A stretch of 64,000 nucleotides of DNA from Balanoglossus misakiensis (taxonomy: Eukaryota > Hemichordata), in contig CM082585.2 in NCBI GenBank assembly GCA_040954595.2, positions 5,146,001-5,210,000 of the forward strand. The letters are read 5' to 3'. This document shows positions 54,548 to 64,000 of the stretch, piece after piece. A program made the translations under genes and the position numbers. The number at the start of each line of letters is the position of its first letter. Position 1 is the stretch's first letter. Under the pieces are notes generated by a model. That model was not told the origin of the DNA, did no database searches, and worked only from the letters and a program-made list of their open reading frames with translations.

Positions 54548-57500
54548 ATGGCCACTGCAGCGCCATACGAAGACAAACCACAGGTTGGACTCTGGGAGAA
54601 ATTCTTGATTGACATGAGCAAAGAACTGACCGACGAGGAACTGAAACGCGCCAAAGTCGCCGCGAAAAAAGCCATCGGTGCCAAGGGCTTCGAAGAGATC
54701 ACCGACTCCTTGGCTTTTTTCAGGGCTCTGGAGAAAGGAGGCTACATCCACGATGACGACACACACTATCTAGAAGACATCTTCGAGAGCATTCAAGTGA
54801 AAAATGTATTGGAGGAACTGAGTGAGTACAAGAGAAAGAGGGAGGAATACGTGAAGAGGAGGAGAGAGATTGCGAACAGGCGCAATGTGGATTTTGTGGG
54901 ACGAGAATCGTATCTGAAAGAAGTGATAGACAAACTCCAGAAGCCGTCGGAGACAGTGACTTGTGTAAGCATCTGTGGTCTTGCTGGAATGGGGAAAACA
55001 GAACTGGCTCTTGAAATCTGCGCAAGGATGGACTGCAGGTATGATGGACAGTCTAATTCTGTACATGTACCAGTAGTAGTGATCTATAATGACTACCACT
55101 ATGACACTTTGAAAGTCCAGTAACATAATCTCCAACTTCTGGCTGTTGTCTGTATATCTTTGTGTTGGGTATCAACTTTGGTTCCTTGTTCTACTCTGTA
55201 AAACATAAAGAATTCCTCAGTATTTGCGTTGTTCTTTTTTCCACAGCCATTTTGTAATAATCACCAGAGAAAACAATGGGTTGGACTGAACCATGGTGGT
55301 GAAAGGGTTAATAATCAAACTACAGCATTGTTGACATTATTGGGGTGGATTGTACAGTGGACTACATTTTTACCGATGAAGATGGCCGGGGAGGGGGCTG
55401 GGAAAATATTGAGTACACCTGGGATAGCTACAGTTGGATTTATAGACTGGGCCAGCTGTTGTAGCTATTTCACTTTTGAATTCAATGTATGTAACCTTTC
55501 TGCTTTGATTCAATTGTTATGAAATAAGAAAGTTCTTATTAGATATTCTTGTACACATCTTTATACCATGTTACATTACTATTGCTGAAACCCTACAAAA
55601 TGATGAAATAACCAGAAAAAAAGACAAAATTGATCATCTTTGACTTTCCCTTCATCACTTTATTTTTTTTTTTTTTGTTATTTCCAGGGCATACTATGTT
55701 GATCTGAGAGAAAAAAGCTCTGGTCGTGAAGTTGTATTGGAAATCCTATCTGCTATTGGAATGAATGTCAGCGTTGACAGTGCAGAATTCAGTATGATAA
55801 AAGACTGGGGCAGTACATGTAAAATAGGTGAGAAATAAACTGTAATTTCTGGATAATTTACACTGAAAATGTACTTGTTCACAAATTGTGCTTAAAAATT
55901 TAGCAAAATAACAAGAGTAAGACTGAACATGTATTGCCTGGCCATGAGGGTTCTGTACCTGTTGCTTGTCCCTTTGGGACTAAACTACCAGAATAGCTTG
56001 TATTTTTGGTAACTCACAGTCATGAGGGATTATGAATGGATTAGCTCAAGTATTGGCCAGACTGTATGTGTGTGTGTGTGGTACACAGAACAGAATACTG
56101 AAATATAAGCCAAAATTTAATTTTTCAGTGACTCAATATTACAATAACTACTCAACATACTTCAACCAGGGTCGGCTGATAAAATCAACCAAAAAAATAT
56201 TCCATGCTCAAAATGTTTTCTTTTCAGATACCATAATTTTCATCGACAATGCGGATCTGATTGTTGAACCGGGCAGCTATGCATCCAATGACTTCCATAA
56301 CACACTGATCGAGCTGCTCAAGGTCAAGAACCAGAGGCTGAAGGTCATGATCACGTCTCGATACGCCCTCCGAGAAAATCTCTTTAAGTCGGTCTCCTTC
56401 AGGCAAATAGAGTTGAAGCCGTTTGAGGTTCACGAATCGGTGAAATTGCTGCAGAAATTAGCGGCAGTCCCCGACAGGGAAGCCAAAGATCTCGCCCTCT
56501 TGACAGGCAACCTGCCCCTGGCTTTGAAGATCGTCGCGAGTCGATTGAAGGACGGCATCGTCACGGCTCAAGACATTGTGAGCATGCTCGAGCCAGACAA
56601 GCAGAAAACCATGGCGACGCTGCACTATCCCGTGCGCGACGACATCCGCTCGACCCGGAACGAGAAACCGGTCGACCAGTGCCTGAAGTTGGTCTTCAAA
56701 GCTCTCCCCGAGACGCTGAAGATCGCCTGGCTGAAGCTGTCGGTGTTTCCCAGCTCGTTCGATCAGGCCGCCGTGACGGGCGTCCTGAAGGCGGCCGACC
56801 TGGGCACCACCAAGCTGGAGATCCTGCAGCCGCTGGTCAGTCTCTGGAAAGTCGTCAACGCGGAGCCGGACGTGATCTTCGAAAACTTGCGCGTCGGCTT
56901 CGTCGACAAGTACAGCCTCCACCCCCTGGTGAGGTCCTACTTGCAAGAGCGGGGCAAAGACGAGAACCTGAGCAACTTCTTCGACGAGGCGCAGCACGAT
57001 TACGTCCGCTACTATGACGACCTGCTGAGGAAAAACTCCAAGAAAATCGAGAGAAATTACATGAAAGTCATGCAGTTTCTGCTCGAGAGCAACAAGACCA
57101 ACCTTGACCATTATTTGAAATTGATGGTCAAACTAAACATTTGCCCTCCGCTTGAAGGCAAAAATGACCACAAGCACCTGTCTTCGACATTCTTATTGTT
57201 CGAGCACTATCTTGACCCGGACAGACGAATCCACATCTTTGAAAGCATGGCCAAGGTTGCTAAGGACAACGGCAAGAATCTGCAGTTCTGTTTCTTGAAG
57301 GGCTTCGAGGCAGACAGCTGGATTCCCAAGGCGCACCACCAGAAGGCCCTGCGAATTCTGCAGGAGCCTTTGCAGATACTGAAATCGCTGGAAAGTAAAG
57401 CGATCGCCAACACGGATAATTACAAACTGACCTTGGCAAGTTGCGAGTATGTGCAGGGCAGGAGCTTAGTAAAATCCAGCGAATACCAGACCGGCATAGC

Positions 57501-59466
57501 CTTACTAGAAAAATCCATGAATACACGGAAACAGGTGCTGAAAAAACACACCTTCGTGGCTCGTAACATGAACGCCATCGGCCATGCTTACCATCGCTTA
57601 GCCGACATCGAGAATTCCCTCAAATTCCACCGAGAGGCGGTGGATATGCTGTACAGCATCGCCAAAGAAGGCATGCACTTAGATATGCCCACTTTCATCC
57701 TGAATGTGGGCACGTGCTGCCACGCCAAGGGCAATGAAGCCGCAGATCGAGGCGACGCGAAAGAAAGCGATCATTTCTATCGCGAGGCCATTGAGTATTA
57801 CAACAAAGCGATCGATCTGGAGAAATCCATGAATCTCTATGGCTTGGTTAAGACCGCCGTCTGCCTGAAGAACAAAGCGCTGACCTACAGAGAGATGAAG
57901 CGATACGACGAGGCCATGCCTCTCGCGGTGGAAGCTATGGAGATCCGCATTCAGAGGTTGGGCCTCCGACACCCGGATACTGCACGCAGTGTGTACTTCG
58001 TGGGATCCTTGTACCAGGACAAAGCAGTGGAAGCTCAAGAAAAAGAGGAAATGGAAGAAATTGCAGTAACCAAGGGTAAGATGGACCAGAGCTTTCTGAA
58101 TGCCCCTATTATATCTCCATAGTTGGTTACGTTAGTGACCCTTTGCAAATCCATATGTAAGTGCTGAAATGCTTTATATTGATAAAAAAGGGTGTGTAAA
58201 TTTATCATTAAAGCCCCATGACCTGCCAAATTTCACATATTTTTTCCTCACAATTAAACAACTCAGATCTTCTTCCTATCCTCTCAAATCCTCACCCTTA
58301 AGCCATTTTACTTGTGTTTGCCTCAGTTAGCCAACTCTTGGTGACGTACACCACGAAAGTTGTGTACTCTTTGTATGGAGGCCGGTTAAATGGGTGTGGC
58401 ACCAGTTTAATATACCACTTGTTCAAATTGCAACATTACATACAGCTACCATATACCATCGGGCATGGTTTCCAAAACATTGACCATCCTCCAAACCTTT
58501 CAATTCTTTGCTATAGAAAAAGTGTGCAAGGAGTCATTTTTGAACAGAGATGAAATTTGTTTTCATGAATATTGCTATTTTATTTTTTTCTCTGTAGGCT
58601 TATACACAGAAATTGGCGTATTTCAAATATTCATGATTTAGAAAGCACAACAACATAGGAGGTGCAAGATTTACAGGATAAACATCTTCCAATGTCTTGG
58701 ACATCTGTATGTATCATTGTACGGTATGCAAAACATAACATAACTGCATATTTTGGTGTGTTTTTCACAGAGAGCCATGAGTTGTATAAGGTTGCCCTGA
58801 ATTACTTCAAGCAGGCTGCTGAGATTGAGGTATCTCTGGAACCGCACAGACGCAGTATTGATTATCCGGATGTTCAGGAAGGACTCCAGAAGGTTCTAAC
58901 AGCTTTACACATGGAGAAGGAAAAGGAGATGTATGAAATGCTGTTTCTGGTACGTATGTTGATTTGCAAAAGAATTATATGGCCCTCCGTATTAAAGACA
59001 CAAAAGTCTCTCTCTTGCTGCCCTTTTCCAATTAATTATGTTTGATACAAGAACCCGTTTATGTTATTCTACATCTGGATATATAGTGAATCAATGTTTG
59101 ACTACACTCACACACAACTATCCCATTTGTAGGGTATGAGAGTAAAACTCTCACCAAAATGAATAACTGGTAAACACCGATTATTCATTTTGGCGAGTTT
59201 TTCACTCTCGTATCTGCAAGTGGGATGGAAGTTGTGTGTGGTTGAACGTTGATTCACTATACCGTATATCCACATGTAGAATAACATAAACAGTGTCTTG
59301 TATCAAACATACTTAATTTAAAACGGGTAATGAGAGAGACGCTTTGTCCCTTTAATCCCGTTTTCAGAAAGCAGCCGATCAGATGTTGGCGTCGGAGGAT
59401 GGCAGTGGATCTGACAGCAGTCCTGAGGAAGACACCGAAAGTGACAAATCGGACAAATCCAATTAA
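54548..59466 (+). CDS. DED - NB-ARC - TPR protein (STAND-class innate immunity/apoptosis ATPase)
   Basis: The exons are 54548-55038, about 55688-55828, 56228-58075, 58771-58949 and 59368-59466, for about 915 aa. Residues 15-95 resemble a death effector domain (IDMSKELTDEEL, SLAFFRALEKGGYI, then VLEEL where DEDs usually have RxDLL). FVGRE (116-120) and the P-loop GLAGMGKT (144-151) open the NB-ARC ATPase. TIIFIDNADLI is Walker B (56,230-56,262). KVMITSRY, GNLPLALKIVA (about 56,506) and LHPLVRSYL (about 56,920, the MHD position) complete it. Tetratricopeptide-like repeats follow from about 57,450 (AIGHAYHRLADIENSLKFHR; ALTYREMKRYDEAMPLAVEA; HELYKVALNYFKQAAEIE). The C-terminus is acidic and Ser-rich (GSGSDSSPEEDTESDKSDKSN, 59,398 onward). 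Family role: an APAF1/NLR-like switch that recruits DED partners. Exons 2 and 3 do not join in frame with the obvious donor (see findings). Confidence 0.85.
55246..55309 (+). mobile_element. MITE family 1, copy 3 (partial)
   Basis: It carries AAACAATGGGTTGGACTGAA and CCATGGTGGTGAAAGGG, with the right end intact and the left end lost. It lies in intron 1 of the NB-ARC gene. Confidence 0.65.
59003..59354. mobile_element. Foldback MITE family 3, copy 2 (full length, 352 bp)
   Basis: The left arm (AGTCTCTCTCTTGCTGCCC, AATTATGTTTGATACAAG, GTTATTCTACATCTGG) is mirrored by the right arm (CCACATGTAGAATAAC, CTTGTATCAAACAT, CTTTGTCCCTTT). Inner arms CACACACAACTATCCCA / GGAAGTTGTGTGTGG and a central AATGAATAA / TTATTCATT complete the long hairpin. 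It fills intron 4 of the NB-ARC gene and ends 13 bp before the last exon. Confidence 0.85.
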
Positions 59467-60609
59467 ACAAGTCAGAGAAACGAAGTCTCATCGAGTCTTG
59501 TTTCCATGGTGATGCACAGAACTTGTTAGTCAAGCAGGAGACGAGCGTGAATGTTTTGCCAAGTGCTAGCAACGGAACGGTAGAAATGCAGCTTGCCTCT
59601 CACTTCTTGCCAATAGCTGTCAACTTTTTGAATCGTGTACTTGTACATATAGTGTACAGAACAATCGAAATCATAGCAAAATGTAATTTGTAAAGAATCT
59701 TAGATGTATAGTGAGTGAGATGTATCCTATTAAATATCGTGACTTTTATCTTCCATTATGATCTGTATATATGGAATAATTTTATATTTTTTGTAATCAA
59801 TAACATAGGTACTGTAATGTGTGCCTTGAAAACATTTTTTTTGTTTTGTTGGAAAAATGATAGTCCTACATACATTTCAGTTCCTTATTATTTTATTGTG
59901 TGTGGGGAGCTTTGGAAAGCAAACAAGAAAACAGGGTGGACTGGTAAAAGTGCCATGGAACTCCCTCCATTATTCAAATTATAGTAGCTTTCAGAATCCC
60001 TGATATTAGAGAAATCGTATAATTTATTGGTAAAAATGGCTTCTATTGGCCAACCAGATCACTTGGAACACGTAAGTCAGTATAATTCGCCTTTCAATTA
60101 CTAGTACTGTGCAATTGTAGGAACCAGAACTTTTAGAGAAGAAAATTGAAATTTTCAACCCTACACAAATGTATAAGACTTGTAGGTGTTTGAAAGTAGC
60201 ACTGAGTTGAAATGATTGATGTGAATGACATCATCCAATGATTTGAGTTTCAATTTTTTATAGTGTATATTTTCTTGCTATTGAAACTTGACTTCAGATT
60301 TGTTTTCAGCAGTTGTTAATCCAGAGAACATGAAGTTGAAAATTTTACTTGGCTGCTTGTAGTCTGTTGTAGGCTAGTTAACGCTGATTGGTCAGTGGAA
60401 ACTGTCAATCAAGAGATTGCAGTATACCATAGGTCATTGGTCTGTGGTTACATACATAATCAATTATTTAATCATATGAAGTCCTTATAAGGCCTTAGAT
60501 TGATACATTTACATGTAATTTACATATACCCATATATGGTTATAAGTGAGTATATGTTTTCTGGTGATGCATGTGGTAGTGCTCTTTATTTCTTGTGGCC
60601 ATCCAAGTG

Positions 60610-60800
60610 AAAGTAGACCTTAAGTTTGTCCTTTCTTTTCACCCAATTTCTGTCTTTTGCCGATCTCTGACACAGACTATGGTCGCCGCCATCTTGTCTG
60701 TTGATAGGACAGCACACTGCCTTAATTATGGCATTGACTGTATACAATTGTTGTAACCAGAGTCTCTGGTTTGACTTATGTACATATGACGATCATCTCC
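60610..60800. mobile_element. MITE family 2, copy 3
   Basis: It shares TTTTCACCCAATTT with the 42,650 copy. It shares GACTATGGTCGC, CATCTTGTCTGTTG, GACAGCACACTGCCTTA and GTATACAATTGTTGTAAC with the reverse of 50,705-50,865. It ends in a CTTATGTACATATGACGATC stretch related to the family terminus. Confidence 0.65.
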
Positions 60801-61018
60801 CTATAATAACCTACCTTAAGTCATTTTATGCATAGTTACAAGCTGGTTGACTTTTTAAAATGAAATTTTATTTTGAAAAATTTTATGTAATGCGCTATAC
60901 AAGAAATAAAGATTAATAGGATGATTCTTGATATATGTATTTTGATTGAGCATATATTTTCCACTGCTAACTAGTCATTTGAAAAGTTAGCTGGGAATAA
61001 AATACAACCGCACTTGTC

Positions 61019-61103
61019 CCTTTCACCAAAATGGTTCAGCCCAAACCCATTGTTTTCTAAGGTAAGGTTGGACCTCTGCAGAGGGAACTGGGGGTGAAAG
61101 GTT
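61019..61103 (-). mobile_element. MITE family 1, copy 4 (reverse)
   Basis: CCTTTCACC at the left and GGTGAAAGG at the right form the inverted ends. The reverse complement gives GAGGTCCAACCTTACCTTAG and AAACAATGGGTTTGG as in the other three copies. Confidence 0.75.
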
Positions 61104-61984
61104 TTTTTTGATTACCAGACTAGTCATCACTGGTAGTGCGCCTCCACAGTGTACAATTTTGTTTAGTTTTGTTTAAATATGGTCTTTCCTAATGTTTATC
61201 ACTGCGTAATGTTTCTCCTCTTGTAGCTAGAGGGCGCTCTTCATACTGCAATGAAGAAACAGTCGGAACTTGCCATATTACATTATTGCAAACGTTTGAA
61301 TTCATCAAAGACATGATGATGACTATGAGGAGGAGGGGGAGGAGGACATACAATTTATCTCAGTTGGCCAGAATATAGACTGATTTCTGTGTTCTATTTT
61401 GCCCTACCATCACAACAAGGTATCGCTTTGGCAACCAAAACATCCGTGTGGTAATAGGCCTATTACATGAAAGAAATGGATAGTTTTTCACAAAACTTAT
61501 ATAAATGTAATAAAATTGGAATCCTGTGTCTGTGTTGTACGTAGGCCTACCTCTTTGCGCGAATTCATAAATTTTAATTAGGCCTAATGCTAATTATTGT
61601 CAAAATATCAGCAACCTGCGGCCAATCAGTAGTGTGTCACGTGAGGTGATTGACTTGAACGTCGTGAGTGTCAAGATCACGTGGTGACCTCGATGTCGAG
61701 CCATCGCATTTGGAAAAAAATATATAAAATCGACGATAGCAGACCTCGACTCCAGAACTTGTGTGTGACTCTGTCTGAAACACACTCGGTCTGAATTCTA
61801 TAGTAGGCCGGGGTAAATTTAGGACGAATTAAGAATAAAGGGCGCTTCGAGTAGGTTGGCCAATCGATAAAAACTAATGTGGACAAAATAAGAATAGCCA
61901 AGAGAAAAGTGGGACATAACCTCATATACAATAGCGCAGCGTGTTGGAGTTTTCTCGGAAGTCAACAACAAACTGCGAACCCAC

Positions 61985-62060
61985 GTGGACCCGATAGCTC
62001 AGTGCCATTGGCCTAGACCACAGTCGCTTGGGAATTGGGTCGTATATACACGGCTACCGT
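61985..62060 (+). mobile_element. Degenerate tRNA-derived SINE head (possible)
   Basis: GATAGCTCAGTGCCATTGGC fits a Pol III A box (TRGCNNAGY..GG). About 30 nt later GGGTCGTAT is a poor B box. An A-rich stretch and a GATA microsatellite follow. No proper tRNA fold is seen. Confidence 0.3.
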
Positions 62061-62104
62061 GGTCGTATACATTGTATATAAAAAAACTAACATGCAAGCT
62101 ATAG

Positions 62105-62174
<70 letters not shown>
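62105..62174. repeat. (GATA)n microsatellite
   Basis: This is about 17 perfect GATA units. Confidence 0.95.
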
Positions 62175-63832
62175 GATAACAGTGCCTACGGCAGCTGGCA
62201 ACCCACTATTACGAGGCGAGAACTGTGACTAGCGCCACCAAGTGGCTGCAGGGGGATTGTGAGTGGAGTTAGGCAAATTCATCAGCACATGTATGTGGCT
62301 TCTTTGTTCGTTTGTTACACAAAAGACGAAATATTTAAAAGTATTAAACAAGAAATTTACATGCCCGCGATGCATGGTTATTAGTAAATATCTTTCTGGA
62401 TCAACTTTACCACCATTGCAGCGTAAAAAGATATACAATGCATGGTTTGCTCGAGGAAATCCAGACCCTGGCATTCTCTCCGTGTCTGCTTGTATCAATC
62501 GACCTTCAATTCACCATGCGCAGTCGCAGACTGTGAGTGCGCCACCAAAGGATGAACTGACATCGCTTCGCAGCTTTCCTTGTGACAAATCCCAGCACGT
62601 ACATAAAGCAATCTTTCGTTTCTTGGGAGGCCTCTTGAAATGCCAATAAATCATGCTGTTGTTGTTGTGCACGAGATAAAACCTTAGCGCAACCCTTTTG
62701 GTAGACACTGATTAACATGGCAGTGTCGAAGGGAACCTGGTATTTGCCCTTCAATAAACACCCAGAAATTTTGTTCAGTTTTTCAGGGATTGAGCCGGAT
62801 TTGAACCTGCATCTGAAGTTCAGGTCTACATCACTCGATTTCTGCGGCATACATCTGCTTCTCATTGACTCAATCCTTAACCCCAAGCCCCTGTGAATAC
62901 TGTTAGGACATTATGGCTTAGCAAGATTATCGGGTGAACAAAGAGAAACATGAACAGAAAGTGACAATAAAAAGTCTTTTAAAATAACAAGCGATTTTAC
63001 TTGTTCATAACAGGAAAATATCACATGTTGGACAAAATCTTTGCATCCGGCCAAATAAAATACAAAGAAGCTTCCCCGCACATTGGATGGATGTCGACAA
63101 CATCACGCCTGTTGAGCGTGTTCTCCTAGTTGCATGCTACGCGGCTATTGGCTGCCGTGAATAATTATTTATAGTTCACGCCTTAGTTTTCAACCGGATT
63201 CTTCGCTTTTGTCAGCTCCTCTGCATGCAAATGAGAAAATGAAATGTTCACACCATATTTGGCCATCTGAAATCACGTAATTCTCAAAACACAACGTCTG
63301 GAAACTCCGAGGCTGACACCATTAACAGTTGGCGCCGACACACCACACAACCATGGATTGGTTGACGCCTTGACCTTGTCGTCTGCTCTTTTCCACTGGT
63401 TAGATTCAGAATTGGGGCGTGTTCAGTTCAGCAGCTTGACACGTCACCTCTGTCACTTCTTTTGTGCGTCTTCTGCAAAAAATAGAGAACTCGGGTGAAC
63501 ACCACGATCCACGGTTAAACCATTAACATAGGGCCGCGTTCGACTGCCAAAATTGCTGATAAAATAGCAATACAGAGATACTGGGCAAATAACACCAACG
63601 GTCAAACATGCTTTGAGTTTTGTCTGTCACACGTTGTCCGTTCCCCAACACATCGGGCGGGGATGGTGGGGGAGGGGGGGTGGTAGTTGGCACGTTTCTT
63701 TCGATTCACGACTCAAATGTCTCTGATAATGCCTACTACACACTAGGCAACTAAAGTGTTTCACGCGAGTGAGTTATAGCGTTAAAATACATGTATGTCC
63801 AATTAACAAAGCTAAAAATAAGAGAACTTTAC

Positions 63833-64000
63833 GGCACCTTTAGGCTTTCGTCTTTGTGGCTCGTTGGCATCCACGTCTGTGAGGGCGACGGCGGCTTGGA
63901 ATTCTGGTGTGTTTTCGGGGTACATGTCTGTGTTTTCCCCTTCTTTGCGTTCAGGTGCACCGCCTGTCGGTTTATCGCCATTATCGTTTCCCTTTGAAGA
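63833..64000 (-). CDS. Probable partial coding exon at right edge
   Basis: Read on the minus strand from the window edge, a frame without stops encodes a hydrophilic sequence (GNDNGDKPTGGAPERKEGEN, then MYPENTPEFQAAVALTDVDA and NEPQRRKPKGA). It can end at a donor GCC|GTAAAG at 63,833, or run to a TAG at 63,812-63,814. The composition is protein-like and the local G/C content rises. No family is recognised; the rest lies outside the window. Confidence 0.4.

Larger units (their letters stand above)
59467..63811. other. Non-coding region downstream of the NB-ARC gene
   Basis: It contains the NB-ARC gene 3' UTR (ATTAAA at about 59,729; AATAAA at about 60,904), MITE copies at 60,610-60,800 and 61,019-61,103, a tRNA-like head at 61,985-62,060, a (GATA)n array at 62,105-62,174, and a G-rich tract near 63,655-63,690. 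I see no further gene until the edge exon. Confidence 0.5.

Noticed and set aside
54720-55135. Minus-strand frames opposite the DED/NB-ARC exons (also 56,458-57,111 and 57,679-58,038)
   Set aside because: They are antisense shadows of strongly coding plus-strand exons and have no domain features.
56032-56227. Extension of NB-ARC exon 3 upstream to an ATG at 56,032
   Set aside because: The stretch is intron-like (Asn/Tyr-rich, ending in TTCTTTTCAG). Homology to NB-ARC starts exactly after the acceptor.
62787-62876. tRNA-like sequence on the minus strand (complementary GGATTGA/TCAATCC ends and GGTTCAAATCC)
   Set aside because: The B box and acceptor pairing look good, but no D-arm, A box or anticodon stem can be drawn and the T stem has a mismatch. 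It is probably a decayed tRNA-derived repeat or chance.

Overview
The window is eukaryotic: coding exons have GT-AG introns, and the rest is filled with microsatellites, inverted-repeat (MITE-like) elements and minisatellites. The gene content is a glycoprotein built of EGF, FN3 and mucin-like modules, a DUF229 protein, a carbohydrate sulfotransferase, SLC35A5, and a DED/NB-ARC/TPR protein. This fits a marine invertebrate deuterostome such as a hemichordate or amphioxus. I cannot decide the genus from sequence alone.

Positions 1-30,232 (+) hold the 3' part of one very large modular gene. Seven tandem units of about 3.5-3.9 kb (before insertions) each contain the same six exons in the same order: Thr/Ser-rich, FN3a, EGF, FN3b, FN3c, and a truncated EGF. 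Every exon is a multiple of 3 and starts and ends in phase 1. Any number of units can therefore be added or lost in frame. About 2,940 codons are visible, ending in a diverged Thr-rich exon with a hydrophobic C-terminus (GPI signal or membrane anchor). The 5' end lies outside the window. Units are mosaics of one another, and each carries a (TCTG)n(TATG)n array just behind the FN3a splice donor. A 2.8-kb composite foldback element sits in unit A and a Harbinger-like MITE in unit E's last intron.

Positions 30,233-43,645 hold a DUF229 (alkaline-phosphatase/sulfatase-like) type II membrane protein gene (+, three coding exons), flanked by non-coding DNA with MITEs.

Positions 43,646-53,000 hold two minus-strand genes. 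One is an intronless Golgi carbohydrate 6-O-sulfotransferase. The other is a six-coding-exon SLC35A5 nucleotide-sugar transporter, reconstructed here to 424 aa including a 72-nt last exon.

Positions 54,548-59,466 hold a plus-strand gene for a DED-NB-ARC-TPR STAND protein (innate-immunity/apoptosis type), divergent from SLC35A5. It has a reading-frame problem at its second intron, a MULE-like MITE just upstream of the ATG, and a foldback MITE that abuts its last splice acceptor.

Positions 59,467-64,000 are mostly non-coding repeats. A probable minus-strand coding exon runs off the right edge.

Three of the genes (DUF229, sulfotransferase, SLC35A5) are Golgi or glycan-linked and lie next to a heavily glycosylatable surface protein. 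A functional link between them is only inference.
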